This document shows, piece after piece, positions 43,020 through 50,670 of a DNA stretch of 64,000 bases; the first letter of the stretch is position 1, and each line of letters begins with the position of its first letter. Both the position numbers and the translations under genes were made by a program. This DNA is from Allobosea sp. TND4EK4 (GTDB lineage Bacteria > Pseudomonadota > Alphaproteobacteria > Rhizobiales > Beijerinckiaceae): assembly GCF_900156025.1 (NCBI RefSeq), contig NZ_FTMO01000006.1, forward strand, positions 159,612 to 223,611, given 5' to 3'. The notes under the pieces are model-generated. The model was not told where the DNA came from, did no database searches, and was given only the letters and a program-made list of their open reading frames with translations.

Positions 43020-44819
43020 GTGATCACGGTCAAAGCCTCCGAACCCGCCACCGCTCCGGCCGATCCGCCGCAGGGGGGCTTGCGCGCCTTCATCCGCTCG
43101 AACGAGATCGGGATCGTCATCCTCGCCTCGCTCGTCGGCGTGATGGCGGGCCTCATCGTCGTCGCGATGTCCGCGGCGACACAGGCCCTGCACGAGCTCA
43201 TCTTCGGCATCGGCCGCGGCGAGCATCTTTCGGTGTCGGAGGGCATTCCGCCATGGCGCGCCCTGGCCGGCCCCGTCCTCGGCGGGCTGGTGATCGGCCT
43301 GTCGACCTGGCTCTTCTTCCGCCGGCGCAGCGCCCCGATCGACCCGATCGAGGCCAACGCGCTGCATGGCGGGCGGATGTCGATGCGCGACAGCATCGCT
43401 CTGGCGCTGCAGACGATCGGCTCCAGCGGCTCGGGCGCCTCGGTCGGGCTGGAAGCCGGCTATACGCAGGCGGCCTCGGGCTTCGCTTCCCATCTCGGCC
43501 GGCGCCTGCGGCTGCGGCGGGCGGATATGCGTCTCATCGTCGGCTGCGCCGCGGGCGGCGCGATCGGCGCCGCCTTCAACGCCCCGCTGACCGGCGCCTT
43601 CTATGCCTTCGAGCTGATCCTCGGCAGCTACTCGATCGCCGTCTTCGTGCCGGTCATGGCCGCGACCTTCATGGCGACGGTGACGCATGATCTGATCGCG
43701 CCTGCCTTGCTCGCGATCGAAGTGCCGCCGGTCGGACAGATCACCATCGCCGACCTGCCGCTCGTCGTGCTGCTGGGCGGCGCCTGCGGCCTCGTCGGCA
43801 TCGTGGTGATGCGTGCGGCCGCCTTCGTCGAGGCCGGTTTCCGCCGCTCGCGCATCCCGAACTACCTGCGACCTGCCTTCGGCGGACTGGTCGTCGGCGG
43901 GCTTGCGATCTGGAACCCTTACGTCTTCTCGGCCGGCCACGGCGCGATCAACCTGTTCATCGGTGCGCCGATCGGGCTCGGCCTGCTGGCGCTCGTCCTG
44001 ATCGCGAAGGCTCTGGCCTCCTCGGTCTCGATCGGCGCCGGCTTTCGCGGCGGCCTGTTCTTCGCCTCGCTGCTGCTCGGCGTCCTGACGGGGCGGCTCT
44101 TTGCAGGGCTGCTTTCGCTGCTCTTCCCCGATGTCGCGGCCCATCAGACCCTTTTCGCGCTGGTCGGCATGAGCGCGCTCGCGGTCTCGGTCGTCGGCGG
44201 GCCGATGACGATGGCGCTGCTTGCGCTGGAAATGACCGGCGACCTCAAGCTGACGCTCGCGGTCATGGGCGCGGCCGGCGCGGCCTCGCTCGTCACGCGC
44301 CGGCTCTTCGGCTTCTCCTTCGCCACCTGGCGGTTCCATCTGCGCGGAGAGAGTATCCGCGGCGCCTATGATGTCGGCTGGATCCGCGACCTGACGGCCG
44401 GCAGCATGATGCGACTGGAGGTGCCCAAGATCGATGTCGCGGCCACGATTGCCGAGGCGCGGCTGAAGTATCCGCCGGGTTCCACCAACTATCTCGTGGC
44501 CGTGGGTCCCGGCGACGCCTATGCCGGCATGGTCTCGCCCGGCGCGCTCTATGATCCGGAGCTCGCGCTGGACGGCAATGCCGATGCGCCCAAGCCCGTC
44601 ACGATCCGCGATCTCCTGCGCAATCCCGACAGGATGCTGCTCTCCAACATGTCGGTCCGCGACACGCTCAAGCTCTTCGACGAGGCCGAAAGCGAGGCCC
44701 TGCCGGTGGTGGCCGACCGCGGCAGCCGCCGGCTCGTCGGCATTCTCAGCGAGGCGCATGCGATCAAGCGCTACAGCGAGGAAGTCAGCCGCCGCAACCG
44801 GGAGCTGACGGGGGAGTAG
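43020..44819 (+). CDS. ClC-family chloride channel/transporter with C-terminal CBS domains
   Basis: A ~599-residue ClC protein. The membrane domain (about residues 25-455) keeps the gating glutamate, but in GASVGLEAG instead of GREGP. FNAPLTGAFYAFELIL has Leu where exchangers have the proton glutamate, and EMTGDLKLTL has Leu where the central tyrosine is expected. GAGFRGGLFFASLLLG matches the GxFxP loop. Two CBS domains follow (LTAGSMMRLEVPKIDV; LLSNMSVRDTLKLFDEAESEALPVV). The GTG at 43020 gives a normal N-terminus; the frame is open back to 42861 and the start is unsure. Whether it carries chloride or another anion is not known. Confidence 0.85.
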   Translation: MITVKASEPATAPADPPQGGLRAFIRSNEIGIVILASLVGVMAGLIVVAMSAATQALHELIFGIGRGEHLSVSEGIPPWRALAGPVLGGLVIGLSTWLFFRRRSAPIDPIEANALHGGRMSMRDSIALALQTIGSSGSGASVGLEAGYTQAASGFASHLGRRLRLRRADMRLIVGCAAGGAIGAAFNAPLTGAFYAFELILGSYSIAVFVPVMAATFMATVTHDLIAPALLAIEVPPVGQITIADLPLVVLLGGACGLVGIVVMRAAAFVEAGFRRSRIPNYLRPAFGGLVVGGLAIWNPYVFSAGHGAINLFIGAPIGLGLLALVLIAKALASSVSIGAGFRGGLFFASLLLGVLTGRLFAGLLSLLFPDVAAHQTLFALVGMSALAVSVVGGPMTMALLALEMTGDLKLTLAVMGAAGAASLVTRRLFGFSFATWRFHLRGESIRGAYDVGWIRDLTAGSMMRLEVPKIDVAATIAEARLKYPPGSTNYLVAVGPGDAYAGMVSPGALYDPELALDGNADAPKPVTIRDLLRNPDRMLLSNMSVRDTLKLFDEAESEALPVVADRGSRRLVGILSEAHAIKRYSEEVSRRNRELTGE

Positions 44820-44857
44820 GCGTTCGACGGGCGCGCTCTCCCATACGGCAGGACCGC

Positions 44858-44956
44858 GTCATCCCGGACAAGCCGCACAGCGGCTCCGATCCGGGATCCA
44901 TGCCTGAACGGTTCCGGCTGGATCCCGGGTCTCCGCTCCGCTTCGCCAGGGATGAC
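44858..44956. repeat. Palindromic intergenic repeat, CATCCCGGACAAG...CCAGGGATGAC family
   Basis: GTCATCCCGGACAAGCCG at the left, GATCCGGGATCCATGCCTGA in the middle and GGATCCCGGGTCTCCGCT...GGGATGAC at the right make an imperfect palindrome of about 99 bases between the ClC and 2H genes. Related copies: 47917, 54172 and 63740. Confidence 0.8.
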
Positions 44957-44984
44957 CAGCATTTCCGTGACAGCCTGGTCGGCC

Positions 44985-45500
44985 CTATGCCCCGGCCAGC
45001 GGCGCCGCTGCCGCAACCCGCCAGTCCGCGATCGGGATGTGCTGCCCCGAGGTGACGACGCAGAGCCGGTCGAAGCGGAGGCTCCGTCCTGCCAGCCGCT
45101 CGCCGATCTCCCGCGCCGCCGCCGCTTTCGCGGCGGCCTCGACCGCCCCGTACAGCAGCGAGACATGCGGCATGAAGCTGTCGAGCCCTTGCGGATCGAG
45201 CGCCTGCTTCAACCGCGCCAGCGAGGGCGCCACGGCAAAGCGCGCATAGAACGAGCGGAAATAGCTCTCGCTGGTCTCGACTGCGCGGACGTCTTCGGCA
45301 AACGCCGTGACCTGGCCGGCCGCCGCTTGGATCGCCTGGCGCAGGCGCTCGGCGGCCGTCTCGCTATCGCCCAGCACGGTCAGATGCGGCGCGAAAACCG
45401 GTGTGCCGAACCGCACTGAGAGCTCGGTCACGATGCCGGCCAGCAGGGCCTCGTCGGGAGCCACCGGCATCAGCCAGATCGAATGAATCGTCGCTGTCAT
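44985..45500 (-). CDS. 2H phosphoesterase (cyclic phosphodiesterase-like)
   Basis: A 171-residue protein with the two HxT/S motifs of the 2H superfamily: H39-L-T41 (FAPHLTVLG) and H112-V-S114 (FMPHVSLLYG). These bind and cleave cyclic phosphates; relatives include plant and yeast cyclic phosphodiesterases and bacterial RNA 2',3'-cyclic phosphodiesterases. The length fits the CPDase group. It is divergent from the ABC transporter operon across about 120 bases, with no clear functional link. Substrate unknown. Confidence 0.85.
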   Translation of the reverse strand: MTATIHSIWLMPVAPDEALLAGIVTELSVRFGTPVFAPHLTVLGDSETAAERLRQAIQAAAGQVTAFAEDVRAVETSESYFRSFYARFAVAPSLARLKQALDPQGLDSFMPHVSLLYGAVEAAAKAAAAREIGERLAGRSLRFDRLCVVTSGQHIPIADWRVAAAAPLAGA

Positions 45501-45619
45501 CGGAGTTTCACAAATCCCTTGCAGATAGGCCCTTGCCGATGCAATGTTTGTATCAAACAGATCGGCAATGGAAGAAATATTCCAATTCGCTGACGCCAGA
45601 GGAAATCAGGAGTGGCGCC

Positions 45620-46735
45620 TTGCAGCCGGTGACGCAAGCCAGAACGGGCAGTGGCTCGGCCATCGCCGTGCGCGGTCTTCAGGTCGCCTATGGCGGCACT
45701 CGCGTGCTGCACGGCGTCGATCTCGACTTCGCGCCCGGCAGCTTCACGGCGCTGCTCGGCTCCTCCGGCTGCGGCAAGACCACCTTGCTGCGCTCGCTCT
45801 CTGGCTTCGTCCCCGTCGAGAGCGGCTCCATCGTCGTTGGCGGCAGCAATGTCGCCGGCCTGCCGCCCGAGAAGCGCGGCATGGCGATGGTCTTCCAGTC
45901 CTATGCGCTCTGGCCGCACATGACCGTGCTGCAGAACATCGGCTACGGGCTCAAGCTGCGCGGCAGGTCGAAGGCGGAGATCGCCGCCAAGGTCGGCGAG
46001 ATGCTGCGTTTCCTCGGCCTCGCCGGCTATGAGGATCGCAAGGTCACGGCTCTGTCCGGAGGCCAGCGCCAGCGGGTTGCCCTGGGACGTGCGCTCGCCA
46101 TCGACCCCGGCATCCTGCTGCTCGACGAGCCGCTCTCCAATCTCGACGCAAAGATCCGCATGGTGATGCGTCACGAGATCCGCTCCATCCAGCAGCGGCT
46201 CGGCCTCACCGCCGTCCATGTCACGCATGACCGCGAGGAGGCCATGACCATGGCCGACCGGCTGGTCATCATGCAGGCCGGCCGCGTCGCGCAGGTCGGC
46301 ACGCCGGAGGAGGTCTACGACCACCCTGCGAGCGCCTTCGTCGCGAATTTCATGGGTGCGGAGAACGTGCTGCCGCTTGTCGTCACGCAGGGCGAGGGCC
46401 AGGCCTCCGTCGCCGCCGGCGAGGCCCGTGCCATCCTCACGGGCGCTCCGGCCTCGGCGCTGCCGGCCGGCGAGACGCTGGCCTATTTCCGCGACGACGT
46501 CGCGCGGCTCGGCGCGCCCGATGCTCCCGCCGCGGGCGGCGATCTCGTCGTGCCCGGCACCATCGCGGCGCGCGCCTATCCCGGCGGCGTCTATCGCTAC
46601 AAGGTCGAGGCCGCCGGCCGCCAGATCACGGTCGACGACGCCGACCGTCACGAACTCGGAACCAAGGTCGGCCTGCGCATCCCGCTGCAGCGCCTTCACA
46701 TTTTCCCGGCATCCGAGGCCGGGATCTCCGCCTGA
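45620..46735 (+). CDS. ABC transporter ATP-binding protein (spermidine/iron type)
   Basis: A 371-residue ATPase of the PotA/FbpC group: Walker A LGSSGCGKTTLL (about residue 44), Q-loop VFQSYALWPHMTV, signature LSGGQRQRVALGRA (about 145), Walker B ILLLDEPLSNLDAKI and the H-loop HVTHDREEA. A C-terminal TOBE domain follows (about 245-365). The TTG at 45620 is chosen since AGGAG lies eight bases upstream; the frame is open further back but starts there lack a ribosome site. It heads the operon with a binding protein and two permeases. Confidence 0.92.
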   Translation: MQPVTQARTGSGSAIAVRGLQVAYGGTRVLHGVDLDFAPGSFTALLGSSGCGKTTLLRSLSGFVPVESGSIVVGGSNVAGLPPEKRGMAMVFQSYALWPHMTVLQNIGYGLKLRGRSKAEIAAKVGEMLRFLGLAGYEDRKVTALSGGQRQRVALGRALAIDPGILLLDEPLSNLDAKIRMVMRHEIRSIQQRLGLTAVHVTHDREEAMTMADRLVIMQAGRVAQVGTPEEVYDHPASAFVANFMGAENVLPLVVTQGEGQASVAAGEARAILTGAPASALPAGETLAYFRDDVARLGAPDAPAAGGDLVVPGTIAARAYPGGVYRYKVEAAGRQITVDDADRHELGTKVGLRIPLQRLHIFPASEAGISA

Positions 46736-46750
46736 CAGGAGTCGGACACG

Positions 46751-47881
46751 ATGCGCATCCTCACGCTTGCCTGCTCGCTCGCCGCGCTGATGGCGGCATC
46801 CCCGCTTTCGGCGCAGACGCTCAATGTCGCCTCCGCCGGCGACCAGAATATGGTCGACTATGTGAAGGACTATCTCGGCCCGATGTTCGAGAAGGCCCAT
46901 CCCGGCGTGAAGGTCGTCTCGGTCGGCACCGGCCCCGGCGATTCCGGGTCCCAGAAGATCCTGGAGAAGCTGGACGCCCAGAAGGGCTCTGCGACCACCG
47001 ATTTCGACGTGGTGGTTATCCACCAGAAGGCCGCCGGCCAGATGGTCAAGGACGGCCTGTTGGCGAAGTACACCGACAAGATCGACACCGCCAAGCTCGT
47101 CTCCAGCGAGGCCGCCAAGAATTCGCTCGGCGCGGACGTCTCCGGCTATGTCATGCCGATGTTCCAGTCGCAGACGGCACTCGCCTACAACGCCGACATG
47201 CTGAAGACCCCGCCGAACAGCTTCGCCGAGCTGAAGGACTGGGCGAAGAAGAACCCCAAGCAGTTCGGCTATAACGGCATCAAGGGCGGCATGTCCGGCG
47301 TCGCCTTCGTCGCCGGCTGGGTCTACGCCTTCGGCGGCGATGCGAACAAGCTGGTGCAGGGTCCCTACGACGCGGCCGAGAAGGCCAAATGGGACACTGC
47401 CTTCGCCGAGCTGAAGGAGTTCAACAAGAACGCCGTCATCACCCCCGGCAATGCCGGCACGCTCGACATGCTCAACCGCGGCGAGATCGCGATGGGGCCT
47501 GTCTGGGTCGACATGTTCTATTCCTGGCAGGCCGACGGCAAGCTGCCGCCGAACATGAAGCTGAAGCTCGCCGCGCCGGGCATGCCGGGCCAGCCGATGT
47601 ACTATGCGGTGCCGGAGAAGTCGGCTCAGCGAAAGCTGGCGGAGGAGTTCATCGCGCTCGCCACCAGCCCCCAGGTGCAGGCGGACGGCATCGTCAAGAA
47701 GTTCAACTGGTATCCGGGCATCGACGCCAAGAACCTCGAGGGCAAGCTCGACAAGGCCGCCTGGGACAAGCTCTTCACGGACATCACGCCCACCGATCTG
47801 TCGAAGAACGCCAAGCCCTTCCCGATCGCGCCCTACTTCAACGACATTCTCGAGGGCTACGAGAAGAAGGTCGCGAACTGA
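46751..47881 (+). CDS. ABC transporter substrate-binding protein (family 1)
   Basis: A 376-residue periplasmic protein with a signal peptide (LTLACSLAALMAASPLSAQT, cleaved around residue 22). TLNVASAGDQNMVDYVKDYLGPMFEK begins the mature chain, and FQSQTALAYNADMLKTPPNSFAELKDW plus PAYF-type ends are typical of the spermidine/putrescine and iron-binding group. It follows the ATPase by 15 bases and is separated from the permeases by a palindromic repeat. Ligand not deducible from sequence. Confidence 0.9.
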   Translation: MRILTLACSLAALMAASPLSAQTLNVASAGDQNMVDYVKDYLGPMFEKAHPGVKVVSVGTGPGDSGSQKILEKLDAQKGSATTDFDVVVIHQKAAGQMVKDGLLAKYTDKIDTAKLVSSEAAKNSLGADVSGYVMPMFQSQTALAYNADMLKTPPNSFAELKDWAKKNPKQFGYNGIKGGMSGVAFVAGWVYAFGGDANKLVQGPYDAAEKAKWDTAFAELKEFNKNAVITPGNAGTLDMLNRGEIAMGPVWVDMFYSWQADGKLPPNMKLKLAAPGMPGQPMYYAVPEKSAQRKLAEEFIALATSPQVQADGIVKKFNWYPGIDAKNLEGKLDKAAWDKLFTDITPTDLSKNAKPFPIAPYFNDILEGYEKKVAN

Positions 47882-47916
47882 GGTTCGCCTGCCGGGATGA
47901 GGCGGAGAGAGACCGC

Positions 47917-48017
47917 GTCATCCCGGACAAGTCGCGTCAGCGACACCGATCCGGGATCCATGCCTGAGCCGTTCCGGCATGGGTCCCGGATCTCCGCTTC
48001 GCTGCGTCCGGGATGAC
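47917..48017. repeat. Palindromic intergenic repeat inside the ABC operon
   Basis: GTCATCCCGGACAAGTCG...CCGATCCGGGATCCATGCC and CATGGGTCCCGGATCT...TCCGGGATGAC form the same structure as 44858-44956. Here it lies between the binding-protein gene and the first permease gene, where a hairpin could favour higher levels of the binding protein. Confidence 0.8.
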
Positions 48018-48046
48018 ATCCCGCCCCTGCCGAAAAGCCGCGCCGC

Positions 48047-48883
48047 ATGCCCCTCTCACAACGCAACCTCGCTCTGCTGCTGATCGCGCCCGGCCTTGCG
48101 CTCGTTGCGGCGCTGTTCCTGTATCCGCTCAGCTTCTCGCTGGTCTCGGCCTTCACCGGCCCCGATGGCGGTTTCTCGCTCGGGTCGTTCCGCAAGGCCT
48201 GGGAGCTCTATTCCGGCGACGTGGTCTTCACCGTCGTCATCGTCCTCTCCTCCTGCCTGCTCACGGGCCTCATGGCGGTCGTCATCGCCGGCACGCTGAC
48301 GCTGGGAGAGAACCGCTACATCGTCGGCACGCTGAAGGCGCTCTATCGCTGGCCCCTCTTCATCCCCTTCATCGTGGCGGCGCAGTGCATGCGCACCTTC
48401 CTCGCCAAGAACGGGCTGATGAACAACACCTTCGTCTCGCTCGGGCTGATGGAGCCGCTGCAGGCGGTCAGCTTCCTCGACTGGCGCGGCATCATCGCCA
48501 CCTTCGTCTGGAAGCAGACGCCCTTCGTCGCGCTGCTGCTGGCTGGCGCGCTCGCCTCGCTCGACCGCGCGACGCTGGAGGCCGGCCGCAATCTCGGCGC
48601 CTCGCGGCTGCGGGTGCTGGTCGAACTCGCCCTGCCGCAGGTGATGCCGCAGCTCCTCGTCGCGCTCGTCCTCTCCTTCGTGACGATGCTCTCGGTCCTC
48701 TCGGTGCCGATGATGGTGTCCGGCTCGCAGCCGACCATGCTGACGGTCGACATGGCCTTCCGCATCAATGCCTATGGCGATTACTCCACGGCCAACGCGC
48801 TCGGCGTCATCACCTACCTGCTCTCGGCGGGGGCGGCGATCATCTATCTGAAACGCGGCATGTCGCAGGAGAGCACACGGTGA
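48047..48883 (+). CDS. ABC transporter permease (first)
   Basis: A 278-residue inner-membrane permease with six predicted helices and the EAA loop LEAGRNLGASRLRVLVELALPQVMPQL (about 185-210) that contacts the ATPase. The N-terminal LIAPGLALVAALFLYPLSFSL is typical of PotB/FbpB-type subunits. It overlaps the second permease by four bases. Confidence 0.9.
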   Translation: MPLSQRNLALLLIAPGLALVAALFLYPLSFSLVSAFTGPDGGFSLGSFRKAWELYSGDVVFTVVIVLSSCLLTGLMAVVIAGTLTLGENRYIVGTLKALYRWPLFIPFIVAAQCMRTFLAKNGLMNNTFVSLGLMEPLQAVSFLDWRGIIATFVWKQTPFVALLLAGALASLDRATLEAGRNLGASRLRVLVELALPQVMPQLLVALVLSFVTMLSVLSVPMMVSGSQPTMLTVDMAFRINAYGDYSTANALGVITYLLSAGAAIIYLKRGMSQESTR

Positions 48884-49695
48884 TCCGCCTCGCCTCCTCG
48901 CTGAAGACGGCGCTCGCGGCCTTCCTGCTCGCGGCCTTCGCCTTCGTGCTGATCGGCCCGCTGGCCAATCTTGCGCTCTGGTCGGTCGCCGAGCGCTGGT
49001 ACACGCCCTACAAGCTGCCGGTCGTCTACGGCACGCGCTATTGGGAGCAGGTCTTCCGCCCGACCGGGGACGCCATGGCCTCGCTCGGCACCTCGGTCTG
49101 GATCGCGGTGCTGACGGTCGTGGTGGCGCTCGCGCTCTCGATCCCGGCCGGCTACGCGCTGGCGCGGCTGAAGCTGCCGGCGCGGGCGCTGTTCATGGTG
49201 CTGTTCCTGCTGCCGCAAGCCTTCCCCTCGGTCGCGATCTACATCAACGTCGCGCGCGTCTTCTACCAGCTCGGCATAAACGGCACGGTCTTCGCGGTGG
49301 TGCTGGTCCATGCCGCGCATGGGCTGGTCTATTCGGTCTGGATCGCGGCGGCGGCGTTCGGGGCGGTCGACAAGGATCTGGAACTGGCGGCGCGCAACAT
49401 CGGGGCCTCGCCGATGAAGACCTTCTTTTCGGTGACGCTGCCGCTCGCAGCCCCTGGCATCATCGCCAGCGGCATCTTCGTCTTCCTGGAATCGCTCGAC
49501 GAGTTCACCGGCACTTTCTTCGTCGGCGTGCCGCAGGTCACGACGCTGCCGCTGCTGCTCTACAATGCGGCGATGGGCGGCAACTACCAGGTTGCCTCGA
49601 TCACGGCGCTGATCCTGCTCGTGCCCTCGGTCCTGTTCATGCTGTTCATCGAGCGCTTCCTGCGGGCCGACGTGCTGGCGAAGGTCGGCGCCTGA
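48880..49695 (+). CDS. ABC transporter permease (second)
   Basis: A 271-residue permease with six helices, starting GTG inside the stop of the first permease (GTGA). The EAA loop is LELAARNIGASPMKTFFSVTLPLAAPG (about residues 168-194). It pairs with the first permease to form the transmembrane channel, in the manner of PotC. This is the last gene of the importer operon and is convergent with the acetamidase gene. Confidence 0.9.
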   Translation: MIRLASSLKTALAAFLLAAFAFVLIGPLANLALWSVAERWYTPYKLPVVYGTRYWEQVFRPTGDAMASLGTSVWIAVLTVVVALALSIPAGYALARLKLPARALFMVLFLLPQAFPSVAIYINVARVFYQLGINGTVFAVVLVHAAHGLVYSVWIAAAAFGAVDKDLELAARNIGASPMKTFFSVTLPLAAPGIIASGIFVFLESLDEFTGTFFVGVPQVTTLPLLLYNAAMGGNYQVASITALILLVPSVLFMLFIERFLRADVLAKVGA

Positions 49696-49704
49696 GCGCC
49701 GGCT

Positions 49705-50637
49705 TCAGCCGGCGCCGCGCAGCGACATCGCCTGCGTGATCGCAGTCTTCTCCAGCCGGCAGGCGACGCAATACGCCGGGTTGAAGACGTTGGCGACGTC
49801 GTAGCGCACCGCCTGGCCGAGCAGGTGGCTCGCCTCGACCGCGTCGACACCCAGGGCCTCGCCCGCCCAGCGCAGCATCTCCGTCGTCGCGAACTGCAGC
49901 GGCTGGTCGAGCGGCCGCCCGCTGGCGATCACCAGCACGTCGGTCTCCGTCTCGCAGCGCGGCCAGCGGAGGGGCAGCCCCTTGCGCAACTCGACGCTGA
50001 ACTCGACCTCGAAGCTGGTCTCCACGCCGGTGCCGGCGATCTCGCCATCGCCCTGGCTGGCATGGCCGTCGCCAAGAAAGAACAGCCCGCCCTCGGCGAA
50101 GACGGGAAAGGCGATGGTGGCGCCGGGGCCGAACAGCCGGTAATCCATATTGCCGCCATGGGGACCGCTCGTGGCGGTGGAGATCGCCTGGCCCCGATCG
50201 GGCGCGACGCCGAAGCACCCGAGCATCGGCCGCAGCGGAAACCGCCAGTCGCGGATGCGGGGCGAGGGATCGAGCAGCGACACCGTGCCGGCCTGGGCAT
50301 CGATAGCCCATTCGTGGCGCTCCTGCCTGGGCATTCCGGCGAGAGCGGCCGGATCGAGGACACCGGGGGCCAGCGGCGCGTAGGTCCAGCCGGTGCGCCG
50401 GTTCGGCGTCATCCGCCGGATCGTCACCAGCAGCGCGTCGCCCGGCGCGGCGCCCGCGACCGCGAAAGGCCCCGTCATCGGGTTGCCGCGCGGGGCACGC
50501 TGCACGCCCTCGCCATCGAAGCCGGCGGCGTCGAGCGTCGTGGTGACGACGCTGTCGCCGCTCGCGAGTTCGAGCACTGGCGGCACGGTGCCGATCACGT
50601 TCCAATACTGCGTCGGCGTGAAGCGATGCTGCGTCAT
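49705..50637 (-). CDS. Acetamidase/formamidase family protein
   Basis: A 310-residue FmdA/AmdA-type hydrolase of short-chain amides to carboxylates and ammonia. Recognisable stretches: SGDSVVTTTLDAAGFDG (about 27-43), NPMTGPFAVAGAAPGDALLVTI (about 52), GPHGGNMDYRLFGPGATIAFPVF (about 158-180) and GDGHASQGDGEIAGTGVETS (about 190). The His and Asp of the last segment are the zinc site. Lying ten bases from the ABC permease gene but on the opposite strand, it may act on what that importer brings in; this is a guess. Confidence 0.88.
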   Translation of the reverse strand: MTQHRFTPTQYWNVIGTVPPVLELASGDSVVTTTLDAAGFDGEGVQRAPRGNPMTGPFAVAGAAPGDALLVTIRRMTPNRRTGWTYAPLAPGVLDPAALAGMPRQERHEWAIDAQAGTVSLLDPSPRIRDWRFPLRPMLGCFGVAPDRGQAISTATSGPHGGNMDYRLFGPGATIAFPVFAEGGLFFLGDGHASQGDGEIAGTGVETSFEVEFSVELRKGLPLRWPRCETETDVLVIASGRPLDQPLQFATTEMLRWAGEALGVDAVEASHLLGQAVRYDVANVFNPAYCVACRLEKTAITQAMSLRGAG

Positions 50638-50670
50638 GACAAGCGATCCCGTAGCGGTGGCTGGCCGGCG

